Assembly (NCBI RefSeq): GCF_003858635.1
Contig: NZ_RQJO01000009.1
Span: forward strand, 1,116,001 to 1,180,000
Source: Larkinella rosea
GTDB taxonomy: Bacteria; Bacteroidota; Bacteroidia; Cytophagales; Spirosomataceae
Length of the DNA: 64,000 nt
Direction: 5' to 3'
Below, piece after piece: positions 36,047 through 44,930 of the stretch; position 1 is the first letter of the stretch, and each line of letters begins with the position of its first letter. Below the pieces are notes generated by a model. That model saw only the letters and a program-made list of their open reading frames with translations. It was not told the origin of the DNA and ran no database searches. The translations under genes were made by a program, and so were the position numbers.

Positions 36047-36389
36047 GGCTGCCTGTTTTAGATCAAAGGGTTTGGAGAAGTGATTCCGGGATGGTGCGCC
36101 GGCGGAATGGCCGTTTGCGCGACGCAATATTGGGCATTTTTCGTAAAAACTACAATGCCCGGCTGCAAGCGCAGCCGGGCATTGTCAGGATTATCTATCG
36201 CATTATGAGATGAACTCGTTCAAATATATATTGATAAATTTGAAAAATGACTATTATTTCGAGCCTTCGTTCGACTAATTTACAGAAACTGAGCAGTAAA
36301 TGTCTGATATTTAAGCCGGAATATCGGGTAGAGATCAGAATGATAACCGCGTGGTTGAAAAAAGCAGGCTTAAAGCAGGAGATGAAACG
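36047..36389. other. Intergenic region with a perfect long hairpin at 36153-36184
   Basis: A 13-base perfect stem (CAATGCCCGGCTG at 36153-36165, CAGCCGGGCATTG at 36172-36184) encloses a 6-base loop. In the - direction it is followed by TAGTTTTTACG, a terminator-like tail, yet no gene ends there on that strand. It lies between two divergent genes. It could be an orphan terminator, a leader structure or the remnant of a lost gene. The rest appears to hold promoters. Confidence 0.5.
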
Positions 36390-37016
36390 ATGCAGTATAA
36401 CCTTACGGATTTGATTGCGCAGGGCGAAGGAAGCCGGCTCGAGTTTAAGTCGACCATTCATACCGCTCACCGGATTGCCCGAACTTTGACGGCCTTTTCC
36501 AACACCTCGGGTGGCCTGTTGATCATCGGCGTGTCGGATGATGGCCGGGTGTCGGGCGTTGAATCGGAAATTTACGAAATGCAGAAAATTGAGAAAGCCA
36601 CTGATTTGCTGATCGATCCGGCGATTTCGGTGAGTTATGAAGTGGTGCGCGAAGCAGGTCGGCGCGTTATTTACATCGAAGTACCGGAGAGCACGGAAAA
36701 ACCGCATTATGCTATTGATGAAAGGGGAAAACGTACCATTTATGTTCGGGCCAAAGATAAATCGGTTCCTACGAACAAGCTGATTCTGACCGGTCCCGAA
36801 ACGCCCGACGGGCAATTGCTGCAAACCACCAACGTTCGTAATCTGATTCAGGCGCTGCGTAAAACCGACTTCATCACCGCCAAACAATACGCCCAGCTCG
36901 TGAATATTTCAGAATACCGCGCTGGCAAACTGCTCCATCAGTTGACCGGGCAAGGGCTGCTCATCATGGTCGACAAACCCCGGCCGGTGCGGTTTTCGTT
37001 GAAAATCAGTGAATAA
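36390..37016 (+). CDS. AlbA_2 (Schlafen-like) domain protein, putative DNA/RNA binding
   Basis: A 208-residue protein. Residues about 7-125 are an AlbA_2/Schlafen-type domain (EGSRLEFKSTIHTAHRIART, then TSGGLLIIGVSDDGRVSGVE), followed by a region ending in a helical winged-helix-like C-terminus (ITAKQYAQLVNISEYRAGKL). Proteins of this build are often called ATP-binding or transcriptional regulators. The ATG at 36390 fits the family start; a GTG at 36351 adds 13 residues. No partner gene is visible. Confidence 0.8.
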   Translation: MQYNLTDLIAQGEGSRLEFKSTIHTAHRIARTLTAFSNTSGGLLIIGVSDDGRVSGVESEIYEMQKIEKATDLLIDPAISVSYEVVREAGRRVIYIEVPESTEKPHYAIDERGKRTIYVRAKDKSVPTNKLILTGPETPDGQLLQTTNVRNLIQALRKTDFITAKQYAQLVNISEYRAGKLLHQLTGQGLLIMVDKPRPVRFSLKISE

Positions 37017-37139
37017 GTTACGGTCCTGCGGATGGCGGACGCTTCCGTTTCGTTCGTGTATCGCTGTGATGAAGGAAGCTTCTTTCGATTTTTATCGCGG
37101 TTTTCTTAAGGATTTCACGGACTAAAGTCTGCGGGTACG

Positions 37140-37147
37140 TACCTTTG
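37140..37147 (+). promoter_or_regulatory. Candidate -7 promoter element of hemF
   Basis: TACCTTTG fits the TAnnTTTG consensus exactly, 24 bases before the hemF ATG. No convincing -33 element is seen at the usual spacing. Confidence 0.45.
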
Positions 37148-37170
37148 TACAAAACCGCATTGCTCCACGA

Positions 37171-38070
37171 ATGGCCGTCGATAAACAACGTATCACTGAT
37201 TTTTTTACCGATTTACAGGACCGGATTTGCCGGGCTCTGGAAGAAACCGACGGACAAGCCCGTTTTCACCAGGACCTCTGGGATCGTGCCGAGGGTGGGG
37301 GAGGCCGCACGCGAATTATTCAGAACGGCGGGGTGATCGAAAAAGGGGGCGTTCTGTTTTCGGCCGTATACGGCCCGGCATCGGAAATGACGCTGAAACA
37401 AATGAACCGGACGGAACCGGCGGATTTCTACGCGACCGGTGTTTCCATCGTCATCCATCCGCACAGTCCGCTGGTGCCGATCATCCACATGAACGTGCGG
37501 TATTTTGAATTGAGTACGGGCGATTGCTGGTTTGGGGGCGGTATCGACCTGACCCCCCATTATGTCGATGACGAAGACGCCCGCTGGTTTCATCAACAGC
37601 TAAAAAGCGCCTGCGATCGCCACCATCCGGCGTATTATTCCCAGTATAAAACCTGGGCCGACGATTATTTTTTCATTCGCCACCGCTCCGAAACCCGGGG
37701 AATCGGCGGTATTTTCTTCGATTACCTCCGCCCGACCAATGACGATCATAAGGCTGATCTGTTCGCTTTTGTGCAGGAAATCGGTAATTCGTTTGCGCCC
37801 ATTTATACCCATTTCATGCGGAAGAACCGGGATTTGCCGTCCGGTAAAACGGAGAAAAAGTGGCAAATGTTGCGCCGGGGCCGCTACGTGGAGTTCAACC
37901 TGGTCTGGGACCGGGGAACCAAATTTGGACTGGAAACCAATGGACGCACCGAATCCATTCTGATGAGCATGCCCCCGCAGGCCAACTGGGTGTACGACTA
38001 TCAACCGGAACCCGGCAGCCGGGAAGCAGAAACCCTGAGCAAACTGAAAAAAGGCGTCAACTGGGTGTAA
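37171..38070 (+). CDS. hemF: Oxygen-dependent coproporphyrinogen III oxidase
   Basis: A 299-residue cytoplasmic enzyme that decarboxylates two propionates of coproporphyrinogen III to vinyl groups using O2, giving protoporphyrinogen IX in haem synthesis. Family motifs are seen through the length: GGGGRTRII, the substrate-site stretch CWFGGGIDLTPHYVDDEDAR, HHPAYYSQYKTWADDYFFIRH, RGIGGIFFDYL and the late RGRYVEFNLVWDRGTKFGL segment with SILMSMPPQANW near the end. Length is standard. It stands alone and converges on menC. Confidence 0.96.
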   Translation: MAVDKQRITDFFTDLQDRICRALEETDGQARFHQDLWDRAEGGGGRTRIIQNGGVIEKGGVLFSAVYGPASEMTLKQMNRTEPADFYATGVSIVIHPHSPLVPIIHMNVRYFELSTGDCWFGGGIDLTPHYVDDEDARWFHQQLKSACDRHHPAYYSQYKTWADDYFFIRHRSETRGIGGIFFDYLRPTNDDHKADLFAFVQEIGNSFAPIYTHFMRKNRDLPSGKTEKKWQMLRRGRYVEFNLVWDRGTKFGLETNGRTESILMSMPPQANWVYDYQPEPGSREAETLSKLKKGVNWV

Positions 38071-38121
38071 AAAGCTAAGCTATGAAGGCGGATGGGAGCG
38101 AATGGACGCGGATGTTTAGAA

Positions 38122-39231
38122 TTAGCCTTCCACCCGGACGCCCCGGCCCGTTTCCAGCACTTCCAGATTCCAGCTTTTGGAAAGATCGGTTTTTAGAAAA
38201 CCGTTTTTGATCGTCAGCGGACTGTCCATGTTGTTGTGGAAGAGCTGACCGGTTCCGAGCCCCTGCGGCAGCGGATTTTTGAACTGGGCGGTGTACTGCG
38301 CAATGGCGTTCAGGCCAATATTCGATTCGAGCGCGGAGGTAATCCACCAGCCAATCCCGAGCCGGTTGGCAATTTCGATCCATTGGGAACAATGGCTAAA
38401 ACCGCCCAATAGCGTGGGTTTCAGGATGATGTACTGCGGTTGAATCTTTTTCAAGAGCCGCATTTTTTCCACGTATTCCATGTGGCCAATCAACTCTTCG
38501 TCGAGTGCAATGGGTACCGGCGACTGACGGCAGAGTTCCGCCAGGAAATCGGGCTGGCCGGGCCGAATGGGTTGCTCGATGGAGTGAATGTCATAAACCG
38601 CCAGGTGGTTCAGTTTATCCAGTGCTTCCTCCGGGCGGAATGCTCCGTTGGCATCAACGCGGATGGTAATCTGGTCGGCATTGAACCGGTGGCGGATGGA
38701 GTCGAGCAGGGCGCATTCCTGCTGAAAATCCAGCGCGCCGATTTTTAGTTTAATGGTTGTGTAGCCCGCTTCCAGTTTGTCTTCAATCTGCCGACGCATG
38801 AAATCCGGTTTCCCCATCCAGACCAGCCCATTGATGGGCAACTCTTTGGCCCCGTTGACAAAGTCCGTTTCGAAAACGGTGCGGTTTCCACCGTTGACGT
38901 AATCGCGCATGGCCGTTTCGAAACCAAATAAAATCGACGGCCACTGATCGCTAATCAACTGCAACACGATCGGAATGTTCCAGTGAAATAGTTGCAGGTC
39001 TAACTGATTGAACGTCTGGCAGGTTTGGACAAGCTGTTCGGCAAAATCGGGCCGGTCGTCAATGCTCAGACCCCGGAGTGGTGCGCACTCCCCCCAGCCG
39101 ACCACCGTCGGGTCATCGTCGTCGGAAATTCGAATAAAATAGCTGTCTTTATGGGTTAATATACCACGTGACGTTCCGGCCTCGAACGTAAAATGCAATG
39201 TGTATTTAAGGAAGGTGGCCTTGAGACTCAT
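38122..39231 (-). CDS. menC: o-Succinylbenzoate synthase-like enolase superfamily enzyme
   Basis: A 369-residue TIM-barrel enzyme with an N-terminal capping domain. The catalytic set of the muconate-lactonising subgroup is complete: KxK lysines Lys161 and Lys163 (TIKLKIG), metal ligands Asp193 (RVDANGAF), Glu219 (SIEQP) and Asp244 (ALDEE), and the catalytic Lys271 (ILKPTLLGG). The WWITSALESNIGLNAIAQ stretch is typical of OSBS in this phylum, which forms o-succinylbenzoate in menaquinone synthesis. No other men gene is in the window, so a dipeptide epimerase or NSAR side-activity cannot be excluded. It diverges from lpxK. Confidence 0.85.
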   Translation of the reverse strand: MSLKATFLKYTLHFTFEAGTSRGILTHKDSYFIRISDDDDPTVVGWGECAPLRGLSIDDRPDFAEQLVQTCQTFNQLDLQLFHWNIPIVLQLISDQWPSILFGFETAMRDYVNGGNRTVFETDFVNGAKELPINGLVWMGKPDFMRRQIEDKLEAGYTTIKLKIGALDFQQECALLDSIRHRFNADQITIRVDANGAFRPEEALDKLNHLAVYDIHSIEQPIRPGQPDFLAELCRQSPVPIALDEELIGHMEYVEKMRLLKKIQPQYIILKPTLLGGFSHCSQWIEIANRLGIGWWITSALESNIGLNAIAQYTAQFKNPLPQGLGTGQLFHNNMDSPLTIKNGFLKTDLSKSWNLEVLETGRGVRVEG

Positions 39232-39269
39232 AGTAACGGGAAAGAGACGACTTTCACCATTAAAAGTAG

Positions 39270-39277
39270 TAATTTTG
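39270..39277 (+). promoter_or_regulatory. Candidate -7 promoter element of lpxK
   Basis: TAATTTTG matches TAnnTTTG exactly and lies 46 bases upstream of the lpxK start, in the 90-base divergent region between menC and lpxK. No clear -33 element is seen. Confidence 0.4.
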
Positions 39278-39322
39278 GGTGTTACTGAACAGGGTTGTTA
39301 ATAAATTATTACGTAAAACTTA

Positions 39323-40369
39323 GTGTTCGCTCGCTTGCTGAATCCACTTAACTGGCTTTATGGCGGTATTACTGACATTCGTAACTTCTTGTACGACAGT
39401 CGTATTACGAAATCATTAAGCCCGCCTATCTATACTATTAGTGTAGGGAACCTGACTGTTGGTGGAACCGGCAAAACGCCCCATGTAGATTACCTGGTTC
39501 ATTTGCTGAAAAAATCCGGTCCAATTGCCACGCTCAGCCGGGGCTACGGACGTCGTACGCGCGGCTTTCGAATTGCGACGGATGCTGACACCGCCGATAC
39601 AATTGGCGACGAACCCTTACTTTTGTACCGCAAACACGGAAGGCAGATTGGAACAAATCCGGGCAGCGTGACCGTAAGTGTGGGTGAAAAACGAGCGGAG
39701 GCTATTTCCAAATTGGTGATGAATAATCCTGATTTACAAGTGATTATTCTGGATGATGCCTTTCAGCACCGCCCGGTTCAACCGCATCTGAATATTCTTT
39801 TGACGGATTATAACCGACCTTTCTACAGAGATCAGCCGTTTCCGGGCGGGCGGCTGCGCGAACGACGGCACGGAGCCCGGCGGGCGGATGTGATTGTGGT
39901 AACGAAATGTCCCGACAACCTGCGGGTGGCGGATCAGGGCGAAATCGAGGAGCGTATTCGGGGGTATAGCCGGGCCGACATACCGGTTTTTTTTACCGGG
40001 ATTCAGTACGGAAATCCGGTATGCTTTGCTGAGGACGCAATCAAAAGTGCCTTGAAACGTGTTGTGCTGGTGACCGGCATTGCTCAATCTGAGCCATTGG
40101 AAGCGTACGTGAAATCACATTTTTCAATGGCTCAGCATCTGCAATTCGCTGACCATTACCGGTATACGATGGACGATCTGGAAAAAATCCAGCGTTTGAT
40201 TCCGACGGGTGGTGCGGTTTTGACGACCGAAAAGGATTTTGTCAAACTGGCTCCGCTGGTATCGGAATCGGGCGCAGAGGCAACCGCTTTTTATTATTTA
40301 CCAATTGAAGTCCGGTTTTTAAGTCAGGAAGACCAGTTTCAGAAAATCAGTACAAAATTTCTAACGTAA
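39323..40369 (+). CDS. lpxK: Tetraacyldisaccharide 4'-kinase
   Basis: A 348-residue inner-membrane-associated kinase that phosphorylates the 4' position of the lipid A precursor, giving lipid IVA. The P-loop is TVGGTGKTP (Lys51), followed by ATLSRGYGRRTRGF, IGDEPLLLYRK, VIILDDAFQHRPV, and the GGRLRERRHGARRADVIVVTKC segment split over two strands. A hydrophobic-basic N-terminus fits membrane association. The start is a GTG at 39323; no ATG fits the family start. It leads a run of + strand genes, followed after about 100 bases by the putative porin gene. Confidence 0.95.
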   Translation: MFARLLNPLNWLYGGITDIRNFLYDSRITKSLSPPIYTISVGNLTVGGTGKTPHVDYLVHLLKKSGPIATLSRGYGRRTRGFRIATDADTADTIGDEPLLLYRKHGRQIGTNPGSVTVSVGEKRAEAISKLVMNNPDLQVIILDDAFQHRPVQPHLNILLTDYNRPFYRDQPFPGGRLRERRHGARRADVIVVTKCPDNLRVADQGEIEERIRGYSRADIPVFFTGIQYGNPVCFAEDAIKSALKRVVLVTGIAQSEPLEAYVKSHFSMAQHLQFADHYRYTMDDLEKIQRLIPTGGAVLTTEKDFVKLAPLVSESGAEATAFYYLPIEVRFLSQEDQFQKISTKFLT

Positions 40370-40467
40370 TGGGATTGATCCGGCGGTGTCGTTGTTAAAA
40401 AATCCTAATAAACAGGAAAAGGAATCACCGCGAATCAATAATTTGATAGAATCCCAGTTCAGTCCAT

Positions 40468-42489
40468 ATGATCCGACTTTATATACTTTGTTTAAGTATC
40501 CTGCTGTCTTGGTTAATGAGTCCGGCTTCGGCCCAGTTGCCAACCCGAATGCCGCAATTTCCGGGTGGGGCGAGTCGGACCGGGGGGCAAACAGCTCCGG
40601 CGACCGGTGGCAAGGGAGCCGGAGCGGGTGGTGCCATTCTGGACGACTCAACGAAAATGATTTATGGCCCCAAATCGACCCGCTATTTTCTGGAAAGCGA
40701 TGTTCTGAATAACCGGAAAGCGCTTTTTACGATCGATACGACGCTGGAAGGCATTCATCAGGCCCATTACGTCAACCGACTTGCCAATATGTATACTGAT
40801 CTGGGGAATCTGGGAACGGCTCTGCGACCGGTTTTTTACCAGACACCCACTATTGGCTCCCAGCTGGGCCTGAATGTCTACGGATTGTACGGTTACCAAA
40901 CCCAGGAGGTACGGTATTTTGATACCCGATCACCTTACACGAATATGGATCTGGTGCTGGGGGGGCGGGGGCAAAACCGCATTAATTTCGACTTTACCCA
41001 AAACGTGAACCAGCGCTGGAACTTTGGGTTCAATCTGCAACGAATGACGTCCGATTTGCAGTTTGGTGGCAAAACGGGTTCGACATCCACGCAGCGGCTG
41101 GCCGAAAACTGGAATTTTGTCATCCACTCCAACTACCGGTCTGTCAATCAGAAGTATACGCTTCTGGCGCACTACAACAACATCAATCACCGGATGGTTG
41201 ATCAGGGCGGAATGATCGAACCCGATACGGCTTCCGGCAACGCCTTTAATTCGAACATTGAATTGGGGACGGTTTTACCGAATGCCAACTCCCACGAAAA
41301 GCGCAACGATTTGCATGTATACCAGCAGTATGTGCTCGATACGGCTTTTCAGGTGTACAATATCATTGATTTTCGATCCCAGCGCTACAGCTTCACGGAC
41401 ACGGACATTACTTCTAACCTGTACCCGCTCGACTCGGCGCACCCGGAGCGAAAGCCTTTTTATCCCCGGGTTTATTTTGATAGTCTGGAAACCAACCAAA
41501 CCACACGGTTCCGGCTGCTGGATAATCAAATTGGGATTAAAGGCCAGTTTTCGACCCGGGGGTCGGCGTTTAATTACCGCGCCTGGCTTCGAAACCGCGT
41601 TTACGGACAAAGTTACACGTTCAATGTCGGACGATTGCTGCCGGATTCAACGGTCAAAACCAACCGGTTTGAGACCTTTGTAGGCGGCTGGCTGGGCTAT
41701 TATTTCCCGGACAGCCTGACACGCGCGACGGCCGAAGTCGAGTATTTGCTGGGCCGGGATTTCCGGTTTCAGGGCCGCCTGGAAAGCCGGTTTCTGACGG
41801 CTGGTTACGAGAGCGTTTTTGCTTCGCCAACCCTGGTTCAAACGCGCTTTATCAGTAATAATTTCCAGTGGGATCACGTCACGCGGCAGTCAGCCCAGTT
41901 TGAATTACGCGGTACGCAGCACGCGTATGGCCAGTTGAATCTGAAGGTTGGAAAGCTGGTGTTGAGCCCCGGTCTGGATTATTACCTGTTGTCAAATTAC
42001 ATCTATTTCGACACCGTTGGGGTTCCAAGGCAATTGTCGAGTGCGTTCAGTATTTTACGATCGGGTTTTGGTTTTCAGTTCCGGGCGGGCAAATTTGCTG
42101 CTGTCGGGCAGGGCTATTACACTTTGCTTTCGCGCGATGACGTCCTGCGGATTCCCCGATTGTTTGCCAATGCCCGGGTTGAATATAACTTTCTGTTGTT
42201 TAAAAAGTTGTACGTTCTGGCCGGGGTTCAGTTTCATTACAAATCGGCGTATTATGCCGATCAGTACATGCCGCTTACGCAGCAATATCATTTGCAAAAC
42301 GAAACGAAACTGGGCGATTACATCATGGCCGAACCGTTTGCCAATTTCCGGATCAACCGCGTACGGCTTTTCCTGAAAATGGCCCACGCCAATCAGGATT
42401 TGCTCGGCAAGATTTATTACAGCGCGCCGTATTTCCGGACCATAAACCGCTCGTTTGCATTTGGCGTACACTGGCTATTATTTGACTAA
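40468..42489 (+). CDS. Putative porin (Bacteroidota beta-barrel family)
   Basis: A 673-residue outer-membrane protein. A signal peptide (about 1-22, ending ASAQ) is followed by a glycine/threonine-rich low-complexity linker, a conserved segment TKMIYGPKSTRYFLESD and long amphipathic beta strands with many aromatic and asparagine residues (INFDFTQNVNQRWNFGFNLQ), ending in an aromatic-terminated strand (FGVHWLLFD). I recognise this as the family annotated putative porin in this phylum; the transported solutes are unknown. It is followed 10 bases later by a DUF1835 gene and may be in one transcript with miaE. Confidence 0.85.
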   Translation: MIRLYILCLSILLSWLMSPASAQLPTRMPQFPGGASRTGGQTAPATGGKGAGAGGAILDDSTKMIYGPKSTRYFLESDVLNNRKALFTIDTTLEGIHQAHYVNRLANMYTDLGNLGTALRPVFYQTPTIGSQLGLNVYGLYGYQTQEVRYFDTRSPYTNMDLVLGGRGQNRINFDFTQNVNQRWNFGFNLQRMTSDLQFGGKTGSTSTQRLAENWNFVIHSNYRSVNQKYTLLAHYNNINHRMVDQGGMIEPDTASGNAFNSNIELGTVLPNANSHEKRNDLHVYQQYVLDTAFQVYNIIDFRSQRYSFTDTDITSNLYPLDSAHPERKPFYPRVYFDSLETNQTTRFRLLDNQIGIKGQFSTRGSAFNYRAWLRNRVYGQSYTFNVGRLLPDSTVKTNRFETFVGGWLGYYFPDSLTRATAEVEYLLGRDFRFQGRLESRFLTAGYESVFASPTLVQTRFISNNFQWDHVTRQSAQFELRGTQHAYGQLNLKVGKLVLSPGLDYYLLSNYIYFDTVGVPRQLSSAFSILRSGFGFQFRAGKFAAVGQGYYTLLSRDDVLRIPRLFANARVEYNFLLFKKLYVLAGVQFHYKSAYYADQYMPLTQQYHLQNETKLGDYIMAEPFANFRINRVRLFLKMAHANQDLLGKIYYSAPYFRTINRSFAFGVHWLLFD

Positions 42490-42498
42490 AACGAACCT

Positions 42499-43449
42499 GT
42501 GAAAACCGTACACATTCTCAACGGCGACGCAACCGCCGGGGCTTTTGCCGACTCGACTATTCCGGGTCAATCCGATTCCTCGCAAGTTGCCATTTGGCGG
42601 GAAGCGCTCTCGGAAGGTCCGGTTAACGCATTTGTGCCCCTGACTGAACTCTGGAACATTCGGCAGAAGTGGCACCGGGTGTATGACGAAAATCCGCAGC
42701 CGGAGAGGTACGACCAGATGGTGGTTCAGGAGTTTGAGAAATGGACGAAACCAACTGATTACGACGAGATTTACCTCTGGTTCGAGCACGATCTGTTTTG
42801 CCAGATCAACCTGGTTTTTCTGCTGGCGCAATTCGCACAACGTCCGTTGGGAAGTACCAAAATCAAACAGGTTTCGGTGGATTCGTTTCCCGGTGAGCCG
42901 TTTTTCAAGGGAATTGGACAATTGAGTGGTGCGCAACTGGCTACCTTATATTTACAGGCTGAAGAACTGACCCAACACGAACTCGATCTGGCGTTGAAGG
43001 TCTGGAAAGCGTACGCCAGTCCGGAACCACTGGATATTCAGAAGCTGCTGAATTCGGATTTTGGCCGGTTGCGGTTTTTAAAAACCGCCCTGATTCTGCA
43101 TCTGCAGCGGTTTCCGTTTACCGAAAACAACCTGAACCTGATCGAACACCTGTTGACGGCGACTTTGATGGAAGGCCCGCTGCCCGAATCCGACCTGATC
43201 GGGCGGTTTTTGCAGCAGGATCGGGTGTATGGAATCACCGATTTGAGTGTTGGCGAAACCATCCGCCAGTTGAACGGAAAATTGTGGGCGTATACCGACG
43301 AGGGCGTGAGCCTGACCGAAGCCGGTGCCGACATCATTGCCGGACGGCGAACGCTAAACCCGGTGGAACGCTGGCTGGGTGGTTTTTACCAAACTGCCGA
43401 CTCGCCGTACCGATGGAACCGCGAACTGGAAAAACTGATTGAACTGTGA
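42499..43449 (+). CDS. DUF1835 domain-containing protein
   Basis: A 316-residue cytoplasmic protein. The N-terminus (KTVHILNGDATAGAF) and the LWFEHDLFCQINLVFLLAQF motif mark the DUF1835 fold; the C-terminal 110 residues resemble DUF3658 (LSVGETIRQLNGKLWAYTDE; EAGADIIAGRRTLNPVERWL). The start is GTG at 42499, 10 bases after the porin gene; the stop overlaps the miaE start by four bases (GTGA). Function is unknown for the family. Coupling to the tRNA hydroxylase gene suggests co-expression only. Confidence 0.85.
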   Translation: MKTVHILNGDATAGAFADSTIPGQSDSSQVAIWREALSEGPVNAFVPLTELWNIRQKWHRVYDENPQPERYDQMVVQEFEKWTKPTDYDEIYLWFEHDLFCQINLVFLLAQFAQRPLGSTKIKQVSVDSFPGEPFFKGIGQLSGAQLATLYLQAEELTQHELDLALKVWKAYASPEPLDIQKLLNSDFGRLRFLKTALILHLQRFPFTENNLNLIEHLLTATLMEGPLPESDLIGRFLQQDRVYGITDLSVGETIRQLNGKLWAYTDEGVSLTEAGADIIAGRRTLNPVERWLGGFYQTADSPYRWNRELEKLIEL

Positions 43450-44036
43450 TTACAACCCTGGGCCTGGAACTTCCCACCGATCCGCGCTGGGTCGACATTG
43501 CCCGGATGAATCTGGGCGATATTCTGATCGATCATGCGTTTTGTGAGCAAAAAGCTGCATCATCGTGTATTTCGCTGATTGTTCAGTTTCCCGAACACGA
43601 AAAACTGGTCGAGGTGCTGACGCCGGTGGTGGCGGAAGAATGGGGGCATTTTCAGCGGGTGTTGAAAGAACTGCGGAAGCGCAACATTGCGTTGGGAAAA
43701 CCGCGTAAGGACGAATACGTCAATCAATTGCAGCAGGTTCTTCAGAAACCGAGCGGTCGCAACGAGCAGTTGATGGAAAAACTCTTGCTGAATGCGCTCA
43801 TCGAAGCCCGCAGTGCCGAGCGGTTCAAGCTGTTGTCCGAAAACCTGGCTGACGAAAATCTCCGGAAATTTTACCGCGAACTGATGATTTCGGAAGCCGG
43901 GCATTACCGCAATTTTATCGAACTGGCCGAAGAATACAATCCGAAGGAAAAAGTCAGAAAACGCTGGAAAGAATTGCTGGAATCCGAAGCGGAAATTATG
44001 AAAACGCTGGAAGTCCGTCCCGACCGGTTTCACTGA
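43446..44036 (+). CDS. miaE: tRNA-(ms2io6A)-hydroxylase
   Basis: A 196-residue ferritin-like diiron protein that hydroxylates 2-methylthio-N6-isopentenyladenosine at position 37 of tRNA. Iron-ligand motifs are in order: DHAFCEQKAAS (His30, Glu34), EEWGHF (Glu65, His68), LIEARSAERF (Glu120) and ISEAGHYRNF (Glu150, His153). Length fits the family. The start codon is GTG, overlapping the stop of the DUF1835 gene in a GTGA quartet, which implies translational coupling. No miaA or miaB gene is in the window. Confidence 0.93.
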   Translation: MITTLGLELPTDPRWVDIARMNLGDILIDHAFCEQKAASSCISLIVQFPEHEKLVEVLTPVVAEEWGHFQRVLKELRKRNIALGKPRKDEYVNQLQQVLQKPSGRNEQLMEKLLLNALIEARSAERFKLLSENLADENLRKFYRELMISEAGHYRNFIELAEEYNPKEKVRKRWKELLESEAEIMKTLEVRPDRFH

Positions 44037-44150
44037 GTGGATTTCCAATCCGCTCATTCTTCACTTCCACAAATACACAAAAGAATTTCATAATACCGTA
44101 TCTTTAATCCCTGATCCCATAATCTGTTCCACCTTTCCTCTTTTTTTAAA

Positions 44151-44864
44151 ATGTTTAAATGTTTTCTCACACTGTTGCTTGGCGTTCAAATCGCGTCATC
44201 CGCAACAGCGCAACAATTTCTGCCACCGATCGAGCGGTTTTCAGGAAGTAAACCCAGTTACCTGATTACAAAAACCGGTGAACGAATCGAATTCACACTG
44301 GATGACCTGGATCGTAAGAAAGGCTTAATTATCAAGGTTGAAGGAAAAACAAGTGATGGTAAAAAGTTTAAATACAAAGCCGAAGAGCTACAGGAACTGG
44401 GGTTATATCCTTCGGATTTTGCCAAGTTTGCCTCGTTTTCGGAAAGTACAAGTTCCATTGCGAAAGCCCAGCGCAATAAAGTGGGCGAGTCGACGCGGAA
44501 CCTGGTTATCTTTTATCAGGAACACCTCGATGATCCGAAGCGCGATGTACTGGTGCAGTTGGTTAACCCGGGCTTCGATTCAAAAATTAAAGTTTATGAT
44601 GACCCTTTTGCCGCAGAAACCACGGGCGTTGGTCTGATGGGAGTCCAATTGACCGGGGGAATGGACAAGTCGTTTTATGTGAAAGCCGGGGGCAAGGTAA
44701 CCCGGCTGAAAAAAAAGAACTACGACGACAAGTTCAAGGAACTCTTCGAAAGCTGCCCGGATATGCTGACCAAATTTGCAAAAAACGATGCCTGGCGTGA
44801 TTTCTGTCAGCACGTATTTTACTTTGACCAGCAATGTGGTGAAAGCGAGGTTAAACTGAAGTAA
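44151..44864 (+). CDS. Hypothetical secreted protein
   Basis: A 237-residue protein with a Sec signal peptide (about 1-21, ending TAQQ). The mature part begins with an SYLITKTGERIEFTLDDLDR stretch reminiscent of small beta-structured periplasmic domains, then a charged, lysine-rich middle, and it ends in two nearby cysteines (FCQHVFYFDQQCGE) that may form a disulfide. No family is recognised. A hairpin terminator follows immediately. It is probably monocistronic. Confidence 0.7.
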   Translation: MFKCFLTLLLGVQIASSATAQQFLPPIERFSGSKPSYLITKTGERIEFTLDDLDRKKGLIIKVEGKTSDGKKFKYKAEELQELGLYPSDFAKFASFSESTSSIAKAQRNKVGESTRNLVIFYQEHLDDPKRDVLVQLVNPGFDSKIKVYDDPFAAETTGVGLMGVQLTGGMDKSFYVKAGGKVTRLKKKNYDDKFKELFESCPDMLTKFAKNDAWRDFCQHVFYFDQQCGESEVKLK

Positions 44865-44871
44865 ATGCAAA

Positions 44872-44912
44872 GAAGCCATGTTGTGTTCGGGATCCGGCAT
44901 GGCTTCATTTTC
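44872..44912 (+). terminator. Intrinsic terminator
   Basis: A perfect 9-base stem (GAAGCCATG at 44872-44880, CATGGCTTC at 44898-44906) with a 17-base loop, followed by ATTTTCT. It begins 7 bases after the stop codon of the secreted protein gene. Confidence 0.75.
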
Positions 44913-44930
44913 TATAGCGAGTAACGTTTG

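Noticed and set aside
36195-36887. 230-codon open frame on the - strand opposite the AlbA_2 gene
   Set aside because: It overlaps a gene with clear AlbA_2 motifs; the reverse frame is Phe/Asn/Arg-rich and has no recognised motif.
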